From the IMG/VR virus record IMGVR_UViG_3300003332_000015, positions 18,576-82,575 of that record: a DNA stretch of 64,000 bases. One strand, given 5' to 3'. This DNA is from a virus. Position 1 is the first letter of the stretch, and the number at the start of each line of letters is the position of its first letter. Shown in pieces: positions 1 to 9,552 of the stretch. The notes below the pieces were generated by a model. The model made no database searches and had not been told where the DNA came from. It saw only the letters and a list, made by a program, of their open reading frames with translations. A program made the translations under genes and the position numbers.

Positions 1-1814
1 GGAAAAGAATAATATGAAAACTCTAAATACCCTGGTGATAAATTAGGAAACTCTAATGTTTCGTTTATAGTAATAGTTACATCATCACCTACAAAAACTG
101 TTTCATCATTAATAGTATTTGCTGGTATAGTACCAACAGCCACATTATAATTACCATCTGTTGATAATTGATTATCAGAAATTTCTTTTCTATATATTTC
201 ATTAGATAAATAGTTTAATGTACCTAACTTTCTACTAAATAATTCTAGTCTATCAGCGGCTAATAATACTTTTGAATAAATTCTAAATTCATCTATTTTA
301 CCAACGAAGAAATTACTTGCATCAGCTGAACCAATATATAAATCATCAGTTGTTGTAAAAGTTCCTATACCAGATACATCAACACTGTCTTGTTCAACTG
401 AATCTACAAAAAGCTTCAATGTAGCACCTTGAGTAAAAGAAACGGATAACATGAACTCACCAGCTTCGAACGTTGCTAGTGCCATTGTATAACTTGCTGT
501 AGCTGAACCTGATCCACCTGTTACAGTTACATCGATAGAAGTATTTGATGTATTATAAAAAACATTTATATACCCATTAATATAAGCCATTGAAGGATCT
601 GTAACAATTTGAGTTCCTGGTGTTATCCAAAAATTCCATTCACGATCATCATCATCAAGTGTCATACCTGCTACTAGTGCCTCAGTATCTGTTCCATTCC
701 AACCAATAGTTTTACCTGATACTCCATCTTCAATAGTAAAAGTTCCTAACATATTTGCTTCAAAATTTCCATAGTTATCATTAAAAGTAGTAGTGTTTAT
801 ATCCTCAAAGGATACATGAAAATCAACATCAGTCATTAATGCTTGATTGTCTATATTGAAAAAACTTTTTGTTCCTGTACCAACTACAATATATTTAAAT
901 AGACTGCTTAATATTGTTATTAAAGGAGGATCTTCTATAGGAGTTGCATTGTCAATAAATCTATAATTATCTGTTACTGAAGCATATGTTTTTAATAAAG
1001 GAATTGTATATTGTTCAGCAACTGTTCCTTGTGCTATATTTTCTGCAACACTATACTGATTAGCAAATCCTTGATTACCCATTGGTAATGATAAGTTGAT
1101 TCCTATATGTGGTATGTTAGTAACTTTTCTACCGTACTCAACTCCCGCTGATAAGTAAGCTAAATAGTCAGCAGTTATTAAAACATCTTCAAGGGCTCCG
1201 TTTTGTAGTAGGTTACCTATTTGATATTCAATAGCTAAATGTTGAGTTGGTTTAATAACTATGTCTTGATCTAAATACCAAACTTTATCTGAATCTAAAT
1301 ATAAAAGAGGGTCAGCATCTAATGCCGCTGAAAAGTCTTGATATTCATTATAGTGTAATATTGAAGTAAGTCCTGTAAAAGGAGTTGCAATATCATGAGT
1401 TGATAAATTTAGAAAAGTTGCTGTATGATCAATAGCTCTTGCAAGTGTTAATGAGTCTTGAAATAAAATATATGTTTCACCATCTTTAGGAACTAATTTA
1501 AATAGATAATTGTAAAAAGTATATGTTGCTTTACTCTTAATCTTAAAAACAATTGAATCAACTTCTTGTCTTATATAATCTATATCTTCTTTAAGAATTA
1601 AGTTTGGTGAATACCCAAGAGATTTAGATAAATCAATTAACTCATTTATATCTGTATACTGATCAGTTTGAAATAATCTTTTTTTAAGTTCTATTTGAAC
1701 TTTAACTAATTCTAATTCATCTGATACAGCATCTAAAAAATCTTCCCATAGTGGTTGGTTCTTAACCATATTAGGTGTGAAATTTTTAAGATCTATTGTA
1801 GCTGTTGTTGCCAT
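1..1814 (-). CDS. Tail/baseplate protein with LamG-like domain (C-terminus outside window)
   Basis: An open frame from the ATG at 1814 runs without a stop off the left edge (about 604 codons visible). Residues 1-130 form a helical segment typical of wedge proteins that follow gp6/J. Residues about 340-520 look like a concanavalin/LamG jelly-roll: the characteristic end KIDEFRIYSK is present, after strands with many Ser, Thr and Gly. LamG domains in tail proteins usually bind glycans, so a receptor-binding or fibre-attachment role is likely. It is the last gene read in this late run, 12 bases after the gp6-like gene, placing it with gp7/gp8/gp10-type wedge proteins. The exact T4 counterpart cannot be assigned. 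Confidence 0.75.
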   Translation of the reverse strand, partial: MATTATIDLKNFTPNMVKNQPLWEDFLDAVSDELELVKVQIELKKRLFQTDQYTDINELIDLSKSLGYSPNLILKEDIDYIRQEVDSIVFKIKSKATYTFYNYLFKLVPKDGETYILFQDSLTLARAIDHTATFLNLSTHDIATPFTGLTSILHYNEYQDFSAALDADPLLYLDSDKVWYLDQDIVIKPTQHLAIEYQIGNLLQNGALEDVLITADYLAYLSAGVEYGRKVTNIPHIGINLSLPMGNQGFANQYSVAENIAQGTVAEQYTIPLLKTYASVTDNYRFIDNATPIEDPPLITILSSLFKYIVVGTGTKSFFNIDNQALMTDVDFHVSFEDINTTTFNDNYGNFEANMLGTFTIEDGVSGKTIGWNGTDTEALVAGMTLDDDDREWNFWITPGTQIVTDPSMAYINGYINVFYNTSNTSIDVTVTGGSGSATASYTMALATFEAGEFMLSVSFTQGATLKLFVDSVEQDSVDVSGIGTFTTTDDLYIGSADASNFFVGKIDEFRIYSKVLLAADRLELFSRKLGTLNYLSNEIYRKEISDNQLSTDGNYNVAVGTIPANTINDETVFVGDDVTITINETLEFPNLSPGYLEFSYYSF

Positions 1815-1826
1815 TTATGGTTTCCT

Positions 1827-3545
1827 TTACTGTACTATATATTCAGTAGTTACATCTGTTATTTCTTCTACTCTGAATATTTGATTTCTTGTTTTTAGTT
1901 CAATATTAATTTCATCATTTTTATAATAAGTCTTAACAGTATAATCACTAAATGTACCTGATATACCACTTACTATAACAAGAACTCCTTCGCCAGTTAC
2001 ATAGTTAATTGAAGAACCAGTTAGGTCATATCCTGCTTCAGCTGTAAAGCCTCCAAGACCATCGTCAACTCCAATTTTTACATATCCTAAAGCTAATTCT
2101 TGTATATAAATTGAAATAGATTCTTTTTCAATATCATAAATATCTAAATTTATATCCCCTAAGTAAGTATCACTTAAAGTTGAATAACTTATTAAATCTA
2201 AATATGAAGTATGATATTCAATACCATCAATGGATTTAATATAACCTTTCCATTCTACTTCATACATTGGTTGTTTAAAATCCATATTGTCTAAACTATA
2301 TCTTTCTGTAACTCCATCAATAATAGCTGTTTTAACTATTGATAAAATTTTTGTAGGATCTTTGATAAATGCTTGTACATGAAAAGCTAAGTAAATAAAA
2401 TCTGTATCAATAAAACTTACTATATCTGTAGGAGGTTTATCTTCTTTAATACTTGTTATTACTTCTGTTTTTTGTGTGTTATCTAGTTGTTCCCCTAAAG
2501 GAGTGAAAGCAGATACACGAACGAAATTTTCTTCTGTTGGTATGTATGTCCATAAGTCAACATTATTATCTAAGTTATATTCGTATGCACCCCAAACAGT
2601 TGCTTTTAATATATAAGGACTTTCAGCTAATTTAACTCTATAATCTTTTTTAGCAACCGCTTTATCCCCTGCTTGAAAAGTATCAACACCATTTGTTCTG
2701 ATATCTTCTAAATCTTCTTCTTCTTTTCCACCTTCAATGTTAGAAGTGTTTGTACAATAAATATCTATTTGAGCTGCATCTATATCATATATAGTTGAAT
2801 CAACTGTAGTTACTATATTTATACCTAAAACATTTCCAGTTACACCTAATGTTTCAATATACTTAAAAGCAACAGAATCTCCTGACTGTAATTTAGTACC
2901 AAAAATATCATTACCAAAAGTAATATCTATACCGTCAAAATTTAATTTATTTTTTAAAGTATAAACAGTATCAGTTGAAGCAGCTGCATTTAAGTCATCA
3001 ACTTCAGTCCATAAAGCTCCATTAACCCATACTTCATAATATACGTTTTCTATAATACTATTTGTAATTGAGATCTCTTCGTATATGTCACCATTAGCAA
3101 CATAATTAAAAGTTTTTGGTTCACCTTGAACTACTGGTAAATCTATATAATCATCTGTTATTGTAATGTTCGTAGTTATTGTTGAAGTAAACTTTTTAGT
3201 ACCATCTGAAAATATAGTCCATTTTGGGAAAGGAACTATTTTAACAGGAGGGGCATCAAAAGTAGGAGAAGTACTTACTCTTACATAACCAAGTCCTCCT
3301 AGTTTCCTATGAGCTGAATACTGCATAAATTGTGATTGTGAAACTAAAGAACTTTTTTCAGTTGCTAAGTCCCATCTTGTATTACGTGTTAAGAATTCAT
3401 CATAAGCTGCTAGTTCAGCTATTGCTTCTGAAACTGAATCTAATAATCTACTATTTGTACTGAAGAATAATACATCAGCCCATGAGGCTTTTGCTCTAAG
3501 CCCTGATATTAATCTACCTTTTACTGAATCAAAATCGAATTGCAT
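1827..3545 (-). CDS. Baseplate wedge protein, gp6 / J-like
   Basis: 572 residues. The N-terminus (about 1-100) has the helical signature of baseplate J/gp6 proteins: repeated Leu/Ala helices, then a segment in which the wedge dimerises. The middle is beta-rich. At about residues 345-400 there is a J-like stretch with PLGEQLDNTQK followed by DKPPTDIV and then a long beta-hairpin. In contractile tails gp6/J forms the wedge ring that closes on the hub and changes shape at sheath firing. Position supports this: it directly follows the gp25 gene (4 bases apart), the usual 25-6 order. Identity is by gene order and overall character, not a catalytic motif. Confidence 0.75.
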   Translation of the reverse strand: MQFDFDSVKGRLISGLRAKASWADVLFFSTNSRLLDSVSEAIAELAAYDEFLTRNTRWDLATEKSSLVSQSQFMQYSAHRKLGGLGYVRVSTSPTFDAPPVKIVPFPKWTIFSDGTKKFTSTITTNITITDDYIDLPVVQGEPKTFNYVANGDIYEEISITNSIIENVYYEVWVNGALWTEVDDLNAAASTDTVYTLKNKLNFDGIDITFGNDIFGTKLQSGDSVAFKYIETLGVTGNVLGINIVTTVDSTIYDIDAAQIDIYCTNTSNIEGGKEEEDLEDIRTNGVDTFQAGDKAVAKKDYRVKLAESPYILKATVWGAYEYNLDNNVDLWTYIPTEENFVRVSAFTPLGEQLDNTQKTEVITSIKEDKPPTDIVSFIDTDFIYLAFHVQAFIKDPTKILSIVKTAIIDGVTERYSLDNMDFKQPMYEVEWKGYIKSIDGIEYHTSYLDLISYSTLSDTYLGDINLDIYDIEKESISIYIQELALGYVKIGVDDGLGGFTAEAGYDLTGSSINYVTGEGVLVIVSGISGTFSDYTVKTYYKNDEINIELKTRNQIFRVEEITDVTTEYIVQ

Positions 3546-3549
3546 ATTA

Positions 3550-3944
3550 TTACACCTTTGCCTTTATCTTTTCTTCTACAACTACATGAGTTTTTAAATC
3601 TACAGAGTAAACCTCTAAATAAATATACCAATATTTACCTTCGTAATTTGGTTCTACCTCTAGTTTTTCAATTGCTAAAAATGGTTGGTAGTCTTGGTAT
3701 AGTCCATCTCTAATTGCCATTTTTAAACTGTCTGAACTTAGAGTATTCATTGGCTTTGCAAGTAAGGGAGTTAAGTAACCACCTCTATTTGGTGACCTTA
3801 CTAAGTCTGCTTTAAAAGAAGCTAACCAATGTTTCAAAGATTGATTAAGTGCTTCTTCACCCCATACTTGTTTTATAGCACCATCTTCTTGTATAGTACC
3901 TAAGTAGTCATGATAACGTATTTTTCTATTTTTTTTAATCCCAT
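3550..3944 (-). CDS. Baseplate wedge gp25-like protein needing a -1 frameshift (or with an indel)
   Basis: The C-terminal frame reads LNQSLKHWLASFKADLVRSP and continues through a typical gp25/GPW ending. The homologous frame continues upstream of the only in-frame near-cognate start (TTG at 3837) for about 30 further residues, back to an A8 run, and has no ATG of its own. An ATG at 3944 opens the neighbouring frame; it reaches the run as TTA AAA AAA ATA and stops after 14 codons. Slipping -1 on A-AAA-AAA joins the two frames into 131 residues, almost exactly the T4 gp25 length (132). Either a programmed -1 shift or an A8/A9 indel explains this. The late motif TTACTAATATAAT lies 3 bases before the ATG, and no Shine-Dalgarno site is visible. 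Confidence 0.7.
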
Positions 3945-3947
3945 TAT

Positions 3948-3960
3948 ATTATATTAGTAA
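3948..3960 (-). promoter_or_regulatory. Late-type motif TTACTAATATAAT before gp25
   Basis: Exact copy of the recurring motif. It ends three bases before the gp25 ATG, so there is almost no room for a leader. Confidence 0.55.
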
Positions 3961-3966
3961 AAAAAA

Positions 3967-4329
3967 TTACTCTCCTAAAACTTTAGTTTGTCCAGCATTT
4001 GTTATTGTTACTTTAACAGTTAGTGAACAAGCCCCTCCTCCACTTAATACACCAGGAATTAATGGGATTGTTACTTCGTCATCTACTCGTAAAGGAGTAT
4101 TTCCTTCAACTCTATTTTTTAAAGATGTTGCTGGCATATAACCAACACCAGCTGAGGTTGTTGTACAGGTACCATCACTTGCTCCTATAGGTACAGTAAC
4201 TTGTGTATTATTTTTATAAATAAACTGTCCTCCTGCTTTAACTTTTGTAGACGGCGTTTCAGTGAAAGAAGCTGACCCCGCTACATCTAAACTCAAAGTA
4301 CACCCTTCTACAGCAACCTCTTTACCCAT
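3967..4329 (-). CDS. PAAR-like spike-tip protein
   Basis: 120 residues, small, rich in Gly, Val and Thr, with three Cys. It looks like a beta-structured membrane-piercing tip: repeated V-x-x-G-x turns and segments such as VTVPIGASDGT. The start ATG overlaps the stop of the preceding spike gene (TAATG), implying translational coupling and paired production. Tip proteins of the PAAR / gp5.4 type cap the central spike. The family is inferred from size, composition and position between spike and gp25; no decisive motif was seen. Confidence 0.55.
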   Translation of the reverse strand: MGKEVAVEGCTLSLDVAGSASFTETPSTKVKAGGQFIYKNNTQVTVPIGASDGTCTTTSAGVGYMPATSLKNRVEGNTPLRVDDEVTIPLIPGVLSGGGACSLTVKVTITNAGQTKVLGE

Positions 4330-4916
4330 TACTGTAATACCTCAAAATTTCCACCATTTATAGTAACACTTGTTGTACCCATAGTTATATCATTTCCATT
4401 TTTATCTTTTAATTTAGTACCCGAACTATCTATAGTTATTTTATTACCAGAAGACTCAGATAAATATACATAACCATTACTGTCTATTATGTAGTAAGTA
4501 CCTGAATTATGAATAAAACCATTATCTCCTGTTTGCCTATTATAAAAAGATATTGATCCATCATTCAATAATGTGAAATCAACATTTGGATATTCTGTAT
4601 CAGTCATTTCACTTACTGTATCGAGTTTAGTTTTTATTGCATCATAGTCAAACAATCCTTCAATCATTATTCCATGTACATAATAAAAAGTACGAAATTT
4701 ATCGTCTGTTAATATAAGTATTTTACTGCCCACTGTAGGTGGATGAAAGTCATATTCTTTATCTGTCATACCTGTTGTTATAAAAGGTTTTGCCCATGGT
4801 AATAAGTCTTCACTCATGTCATTAAATTCAGGTAAAATTTTAATTTTAATTTTACCCTTTTTATCAGGATCATTTATATCTATTACTTCAGCATAGTGTC
4901 TATTTAATTTTATCAT
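4329..4916 (-). CDS. Central spike protein with OB-fold, gp5/gpV-like
   Basis: 195 residues. The first ~95 residues match the OB-fold of gp5/gpV/VgrG proteins: HYAEVIDINDPDKKGKIKIK opens it, followed by PWAKPF and PPTVGSKILIL, the usual 'P-xx-G-x-V' strand. The remainder (about 105-195) is a repetitive beta-prism region rich in S-G-N and T-I/T-V pairs, as in spike shafts. There is no lysozyme domain, unlike T4 gp5, so cell-wall degradation must lie elsewhere. It sits between the hub gene and the tip gene and overlaps the latter. Confidence 0.8.
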   Translation of the reverse strand: MIKLNRHYAEVIDINDPDKKGKIKIKILPEFNDMSEDLLPWAKPFITTGMTDKEYDFHPPTVGSKILILTDDKFRTFYYVHGIMIEGLFDYDAIKTKLDTVSEMTDTEYPNVDFTLLNDGSISFYNRQTGDNGFIHNSGTYYIIDSNGYVYLSESSGNKITIDSSGTKLKDKNGNDITMGTTSVTINGGNFEVLQ

Positions 4917-4929
4917 ATTATTTTCCTTA

Positions 4930-6126
4930 TTATAAAAGTTTAGGAGTTAATAAATAACTAGAAGGGACTTGAATATATTTTCTTCCTAAAACTAATTTAC
5001 TATAAGCTCTATTACCTTGTCCTTCCCATATATGTTCACACTCAATAATTATATATTTACCTGAAAAGTTTTTAGATAACTGTTCACCTTCCTGTTGAAC
5101 AGTATATACATTAAGCTGTACAGTTTTACCAGCATGATATTTTGGATTCATTGGTTGCAGTATTAAAAAAGTATCTATAAACTGCCCTTCTCTTTGTTCA
5201 TGAGTATGAAACCCTTGTGTATTTTCACTATCCTTTGTTTCATCGTGTGGCATTGGTTCATAAGAAAAATTAAAATCAGTTATATTATCTTGATACTCAT
5301 TTATAATGGGAGTACTTAAATTCGACTTAGGAGGGTAATCAATTAAAGCGTCTTTATCTTCTACTAAATCTCCAGTAGAAATATCAATTGAGAATAATTT
5401 TCTATTTTGTAATTTCCAAAAATGTTTATAATTAGTTTTCCATTTCTTTATTTGAGTAGTATAATTACTTACATCAACTTCTGTTTCTAAATTACCAGGT
5501 ACTACTTTATACTCGATAGTTTCAACTACTCCTTCATCTAACATAGATTGTAAATTTCTAAAATGAAAAATATTATCAGTTGTTACATAAGCATAAAAAG
5601 GAGTATTGTTTGCATTGACTGAAAAAGCAAATGGTAATAGTCCTTCCTGTATAAACTTTGCATCGGTAATTAAAGGTTGATACCATATATCTTCGTTACC
5701 TGTATCATTAATATCTAAAGAGTTAAATGAATACTTTCCTAATAACTTTTTAATTGCTTTTGATATACGGTCTTTGTGTGCTTCACTTCTAATACTTTGT
5801 TGGTTAAACCATTCATGATTCATAAATAAGTCTATATTACCACTTATATATCCTGGTAATTCAGGAGAGTCCATGTAGTCATACAATACTCTATAAGTAG
5901 ACTCATTTATAGTTTTTTCATCTCCAAAACTTATTTTCCATTTTGATCCAATAGTAGTTTGTAAATATTCTTGCATTAAACCAGTACCATCATGTAAAGT
6001 CATATTAGCTGTTGCATACAATTTGTTAATATTATCAATAATAGAAAAAGAATAGTCCTGTGGATCTATTTCAAGTAGTTTATTATTGATTGTTATGTTT
6101 GCTATGTGTATATCATTTAATCTCAT
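4930..6126 (-). CDS. Baseplate hub protein, gp27 / gpD-like
   Basis: 398 residues. It opens MRLNDIHIANITINNK and contains the alternating beta-barrel pattern of hub proteins that adapt the trimeric spike to the six-fold tube. Asp/Asn-rich turns and late segments such as QPMNPKYHAGKTVQLNVY and GKYIIIECEHIW are typical of gpD/gp27 barrels. The spike gene follows 13 bases downstream, the standard hub-spike order. No enzyme motif is present. Confidence 0.7.
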   Translation of the reverse strand: MRLNDIHIANITINNKLLEIDPQDYSFSIIDNINKLYATANMTLHDGTGLMQEYLQTTIGSKWKISFGDEKTINESTYRVLYDYMDSPELPGYISGNIDLFMNHEWFNQQSIRSEAHKDRISKAIKKLLGKYSFNSLDINDTGNEDIWYQPLITDAKFIQEGLLPFAFSVNANNTPFYAYVTTDNIFHFRNLQSMLDEGVVETIEYKVVPGNLETEVDVSNYTTQIKKWKTNYKHFWKLQNRKLFSIDISTGDLVEDKDALIDYPPKSNLSTPIINEYQDNITDFNFSYEPMPHDETKDSENTQGFHTHEQREGQFIDTFLILQPMNPKYHAGKTVQLNVYTVQQEGEQLSKNFSGKYIIIECEHIWEGQGNRAYSKLVLGRKYIQVPSSYLLTPKLL

Positions 6127-6129
6127 ATA

Positions 6130-6441
6130 TTATACTCTATATTTATAATAAAAATTTTCTAAATCAGAACTACTAGGTAATGATAATTCCTCACCAGGAA
6201 CTTTATTTTGTATAAGACCAATACTATTTAACCATAGTATAAAATCATCAAATTCAGATATACCATATCTTTTATTCATCATAACATCAATTCTTAAAAT
6301 GTCAGGTGTTTGCAAGGAGTATATATCTGAACTATCAGTATGAGTAAACTTTTGGATAGGTATAGTAAATATATCTTTATAAGTTTCACCTTTATCTGTT
6401 TTAAATACTGTATCTTGTGCTAAATCATAACGTGATCTCAT
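6130..6441 (-). CDS. Baseplate wedge protein, gp53/LysM-like
   Basis: 103 residues. The segment LRIDVMMNKRYGISEFDDF, then W-L-N-S-I-G and a final P-G-E-E-L-x-L-P, follows the LysM-like arrangement of T4 gp53 and related small baseplate proteins ('RID...YG...W..I...N....PG..L.IP'). In T4 gp53 binds between wedges at the hub. Four bases separate it from the hub gene and it abuts the preceding gene. Assignment rests on this motif pattern and on location. Confidence 0.55.
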   Translation of the reverse strand: MRSRYDLAQDTVFKTDKGETYKDIFTIPIQKFTHTDSSDIYSLQTPDILRIDVMMNKRYGISEFDDFILWLNSIGLIQNKVPGEELSLPSSSDLENFYYKYRV

Positions 6442-7113
6442 TTATACTCCTCCTACTCTTGGTTGAGGTGGTCCATTAAATGTTGTTGATAAAATATTCT
6501 TTGTTGCTGTATAAACTGAAATAACATCTAAAGAAATTTTACCCCATATAGGATAATCGTTTTCGTCTGTCTCACTACTAAATGTTGGTTCAGCTTTTTT
6601 AACTATTGCATTACGAATATTTATTATATTCCCTATTTCTACACCAATTATTTGTGTAGTTGCTTTATCACTTTTATCTCCAAAAGCTGCTAATACACTT
6701 GGACCAGGTGCTACTAAGTTACCAGCCTTTCCTTCACTAGGAAGTGGTAATTTAGACAATTCTATCATAGGTAAATATACCTGTTCATAAGCATCAGGAT
6801 TAGTCTTATCAATGTAAAATCCTATTGTTATAGAACTAACTGATAAAGGATCTGTTCCTGTCCATACTTGCATACCAAGTTGTTTAAACTGTCCTGAAAA
6901 ACCAACTCCAGTAACATCTCTTGATACTGCACCAAGTACATCTATAATTTTACTATTTCCTCCACCTAAGAAAGGTTCAAAACTAGAGGATAAAGAAAGT
7001 GTTATATCCGACTCTATAATTAATTGTTGTTCCGGTAGTATTTGTGTTCCACCTACAGAAATTCTAATTTCTTTACCTTTAGGTATTTTCATTCCTTGTG
7101 TACCAAATGCCAT
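6442..7113 (-). CDS. Baseplate/tube-associated structural protein, unknown
   Basis: 223 residues, beta-rich, with Gly/Pro-rich loops and no catalytic motif. It lies directly after the tape measure gene (one-base overlap) and before the gp53-like and hub genes. In this neighbourhood contractile phages encode tube-initiator or tail-tube-cap proteins (gp48/gp54 in T4). That role is inference from position only. Confidence 0.5.
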   Translation of the reverse strand: MAFGTQGMKIPKGKEIRISVGGTQILPEQQLIIESDITLSLSSSFEPFLGGGNSKIIDVLGAVSRDVTGVGFSGQFKQLGMQVWTGTDPLSVSSITIGFYIDKTNPDAYEQVYLPMIELSKLPLPSEGKAGNLVAPGPSVLAAFGDKSDKATTQIIGVEIGNIINIRNAIVKKAEPTFSSETDENDYPIWGKISLDVISVYTATKNILSTTFNGPPQPRVGGV

Positions 7114-8840
7114 TATAATACCTCTGTTGTTAAGTTGTTCATTATACTATGTGGTGTATATCTTGATACAAAATTCTGTTGTAATACAGTACCACCACCT
7201 GCTATTGTTTCTGGTTTATTTGCAATACTGCTTAGTATGTCTTTTATACTAGTTAATAAATTTTCACTTCTAGAATCTTTAATTGAACTAACATTACCTT
7301 GTGTTGATTTATCAATAAGTCCTATAGGGTTCTTACTAGCAAATATTGTATCATCAGGATGAGTTTCTATTATACTTCCATCAGGTCTTAATATTGCATC
7401 ATTTACAGGACGTGTTAAATAACTCAATGGATTTACAGTAGGAGTACCTAAAGCTGCATTGTACCCTGAATCTGATTTAGCTTTACTTACAAAACTTTCA
7501 TCAATTTCAGGTGTTTCGTATCCTGTTATCCAACCAAACATTGATCCAAATATGTCACCAATTTTATTAAAGAAATCTTTCACAGGTTGTATAAGATCAT
7601 TAACAAAACCAATAGGGTCATCTATAAAGTCAATGAACCCTTGTTTAATATCTTGAAAGATACTTGATACTTTATCTATAATATTTTTAATTAAATTAAT
7701 ACCAAAACCAATAGGATCGTCTATAAAAGATTTTACTCCTTCAATTACACTACTAAATATTTGAGTTACAGTATCACCAATAGAAGTGAATATAGGAGAT
7801 ATCTTAGACCATAAGTTTTTAGCAAAATCAGCAACAGCCCCCATTTCAGATTTAAATTGATCCCATCCTTCTTTAAAACCTTCTGCTAACATTCCTGGTA
7901 ATTCTATAAACCAGTTACCAAGTGTAAAAGCGGCTTTTTTAATTCCACCCCAAAAAACATCTTTAAACCAAATACCTAATTTGTCCATTGCCTTTGCTAT
8001 TTTTTCACCACCGATAAATCCAAGTATACCGCCAATAGCTGCCCCTAAAAGACCACCTACTAAAGTACCTATTCCTGGTGCAACAAGTGTTCCAATACCA
8101 GCACCCATTAGTGCCCATTTACCCATTCCTTTAAAGGCATTCTTCCAACCTTTTCCAGTTCCACCAAGTACTCCACCTATAACAGCAGACAACTTAGATG
8201 TACCCCATTCACCAGCCATACTATATGCTTTGAAACCATCAATAGCCATCCATATCAAACTACCAACGATCATTCCTATTGCTCCTGCTTTCATTAACAT
8301 AGGACCAAGTTTTGCTAGTCCCGCCATCGCTCCTCCACCTAATAACATAGGTAAAAATCCTTTTAACTTATCTAAAAATCCACCTTCTTCTTGTCCTTCT
8401 AAAAGAGTGTCAGCTATGTATACTGCTTCAGGATTAGTTTTTAACATATTAGATCTAGTTGGTTTTCTTTTCTTTTTAATACCAAACATACTACCAAGTG
8501 AAGTAAACATTGTACCCATTTGGTCAAATGGTTTAGTTATAAAACTTGTATCACCTAAAAAAGTATCTTCAACAAAAGATTTAGTTTGAGATCCAAAATC
8601 TTTAACTGATTCAGAAAATTTTTTATTACTCTTAATAGTTTCTTTATCTTCTTTAGTTTTTGGAGTTGGTTTTGTTTTACCTTCCTCTATTTTCTTAAGA
8701 GATGTCTCTTGTTTTTTATTAGATTTTTCTGACTTCTTTAGTGTACCTGTTAGAAATTGAGTCTGTTCAAATATTTCAGTAAGCACATCAACTGCATCTT
8801 TCTCTACTTTGACTGGAGTTAAAATTGGTATATCTGACAC
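7113..8840 (-). CDS. Tail tape measure protein (gp29-like)
   Basis: 575 residues beginning at GTG 8840 (Shine-Dalgarno AAGG eight bases upstream). The N-terminus (1-130) is charged and helical. Residues about 155-290 contain several Gly/Ala-rich hydrophobic segments, e.g. GIGTLVAPGIGTLVGGLLGA, typical of the membrane-inserting part of tape measures. More amphipathic helices with repeated IDDPIGF units follow at about 370-430. Tape measures set tail length and leave the tube at infection; 575 residues would suit a fairly short tail. It follows the gp26/gp51-like chaperone genes, separated from them by a homing-endonuclease insertion. Confidence 0.8.
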   Translation of the reverse strand: MSDIPILTPVKVEKDAVDVLTEIFEQTQFLTGTLKKSEKSNKKQETSLKKIEEGKTKPTPKTKEDKETIKSNKKFSESVKDFGSQTKSFVEDTFLGDTSFITKPFDQMGTMFTSLGSMFGIKKKRKPTRSNMLKTNPEAVYIADTLLEGQEEGGFLDKLKGFLPMLLGGGAMAGLAKLGPMLMKAGAIGMIVGSLIWMAIDGFKAYSMAGEWGTSKLSAVIGGVLGGTGKGWKNAFKGMGKWALMGAGIGTLVAPGIGTLVGGLLGAAIGGILGFIGGEKIAKAMDKLGIWFKDVFWGGIKKAAFTLGNWFIELPGMLAEGFKEGWDQFKSEMGAVADFAKNLWSKISPIFTSIGDTVTQIFSSVIEGVKSFIDDPIGFGINLIKNIIDKVSSIFQDIKQGFIDFIDDPIGFVNDLIQPVKDFFNKIGDIFGSMFGWITGYETPEIDESFVSKAKSDSGYNAALGTPTVNPLSYLTRPVNDAILRPDGSIIETHPDDTIFASKNPIGLIDKSTQGNVSSIKDSRSENLLTSIKDILSSIANKPETIAGGGTVLQQNFVSRYTPHSIMNNLTTEVL

Positions 8841-8854
8841 ATTTTTTTCCTTAT

Positions 8855-8880
8855 ATTACTATATATATTATATTAGTAAT
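8855..8880 (-). promoter_or_regulatory. Late-type motif inside an inverted repeat, before tape measure gene
   Basis: TTACTAATATAAT (8867-8879) lies inside a 7-bp inverted repeat (arms 8855-8861 and 8874-8880). The repeat ends just before the AAGG ribosome-binding site of the tape measure gene. The motif also contains the TAA stop of the upstream endonuclease. Confidence 0.6.
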
Positions 8881-9506
8881 TTTTTGTCCTGTAATGTTTT
8901 TTTTACTTTCTCAGATATTTTTCTTTTAGTTTCTTCAGAATGTTTTTTATCTTTCATTCCTTTACTTTTACTAGGGTTCTCTTTATGAGATTTTGACATT
9001 TTTCTTTTAGTTTCAATATTATGAGTATTTCCATAATTAGCATTATTTTTTCCTTTTTGAGTTATAGACATTTTTTTTCTAGTCTCATCACTACGCTTTT
9101 GACCTCTATTAGATTCTGCTCTTTTTCTTCTAGTTTCAACAGATTGCTTTATTTTTATTTTTCTACCTTTATTTGCTTTCCCTATTTTCTTTTTAGTTTC
9201 TTCAGTGTGTTTCATTTCTTTTTTTAACTGTTCATATTGTTTAGATGTTAACTTATTTTTATATTTAGTAAATCCACACATCATATAAAAAGCTTGAGTC
9301 ATTTGTTTTCCGTAAACTTTCCATAACATTAAGTGGGCTATATAATGCTCACGTGCTGTTAAAATAATTAAGTTTTCATCTTCATCAGAACCGCCCAAAC
9401 TTTTGTGTATAATATGATGATTTTCTGTGTAAACATTTTTTGGGATTGTTCTTAATTTTCTTGAAGATATAAAATTGTCGTATCTGATTTTATAAAGGTT
9501 ATTCAT
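8868..9506 (-). CDS. HNH homing endonuclease with NUMOD3 repeats
   Basis: 212 residues. The N-terminal HNH core contains YTENHHIIHKSLGG (about 25-38), an Asn in DENLIIL, and ILTAREHYIAHLMLWKVYG. Residues about 105-205 are basic NUMOD3-type DNA-binding repeats of the form S-x-E-T-K/R-x-K-M/I-S. Free-standing HNH endonucleases cut intronless alleles and spread by repair. It starts at ATG 9506 after AGGAGTTTCTA. Its stop codon lies within the late motif of the tape measure gene, so it has inserted precisely between a chaperone gene and that promoter. Four related copies occur in this window. Confidence 0.85.
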   Translation of the reverse strand: MNNLYKIRYDNFISSRKLRTIPKNVYTENHHIIHKSLGGSDEDENLIILTAREHYIAHLMLWKVYGKQMTQAFYMMCGFTKYKNKLTSKQYEQLKKEMKHTEETKKKIGKANKGRKIKIKQSVETRRKRAESNRGQKRSDETRKKMSITQKGKNNANYGNTHNIETKRKMSKSHKENPSKSKGMKDKKHSEETKRKISEKVKKTLQDKKLLI

Positions 9507-9552
9507 TAGAAACTCCTATAATTTTTAACTTTTAAGAGTCGGGAAACTCTAC

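Noticed and set aside
4329-4916. Lysozyme domain in the spike, as in T4 gp5
   Set aside because: No catalytic Glu/Asp/Thr motif; the C-terminal half is a repetitive beta shaft.
7981-8589. Long plus-strand frame (202 codons) opposite the tape measure gene
   Set aside because: Mirror of the Gly/Ala-rich coding strand; Pro-rich translation, no ribosome-binding site, no promoter.
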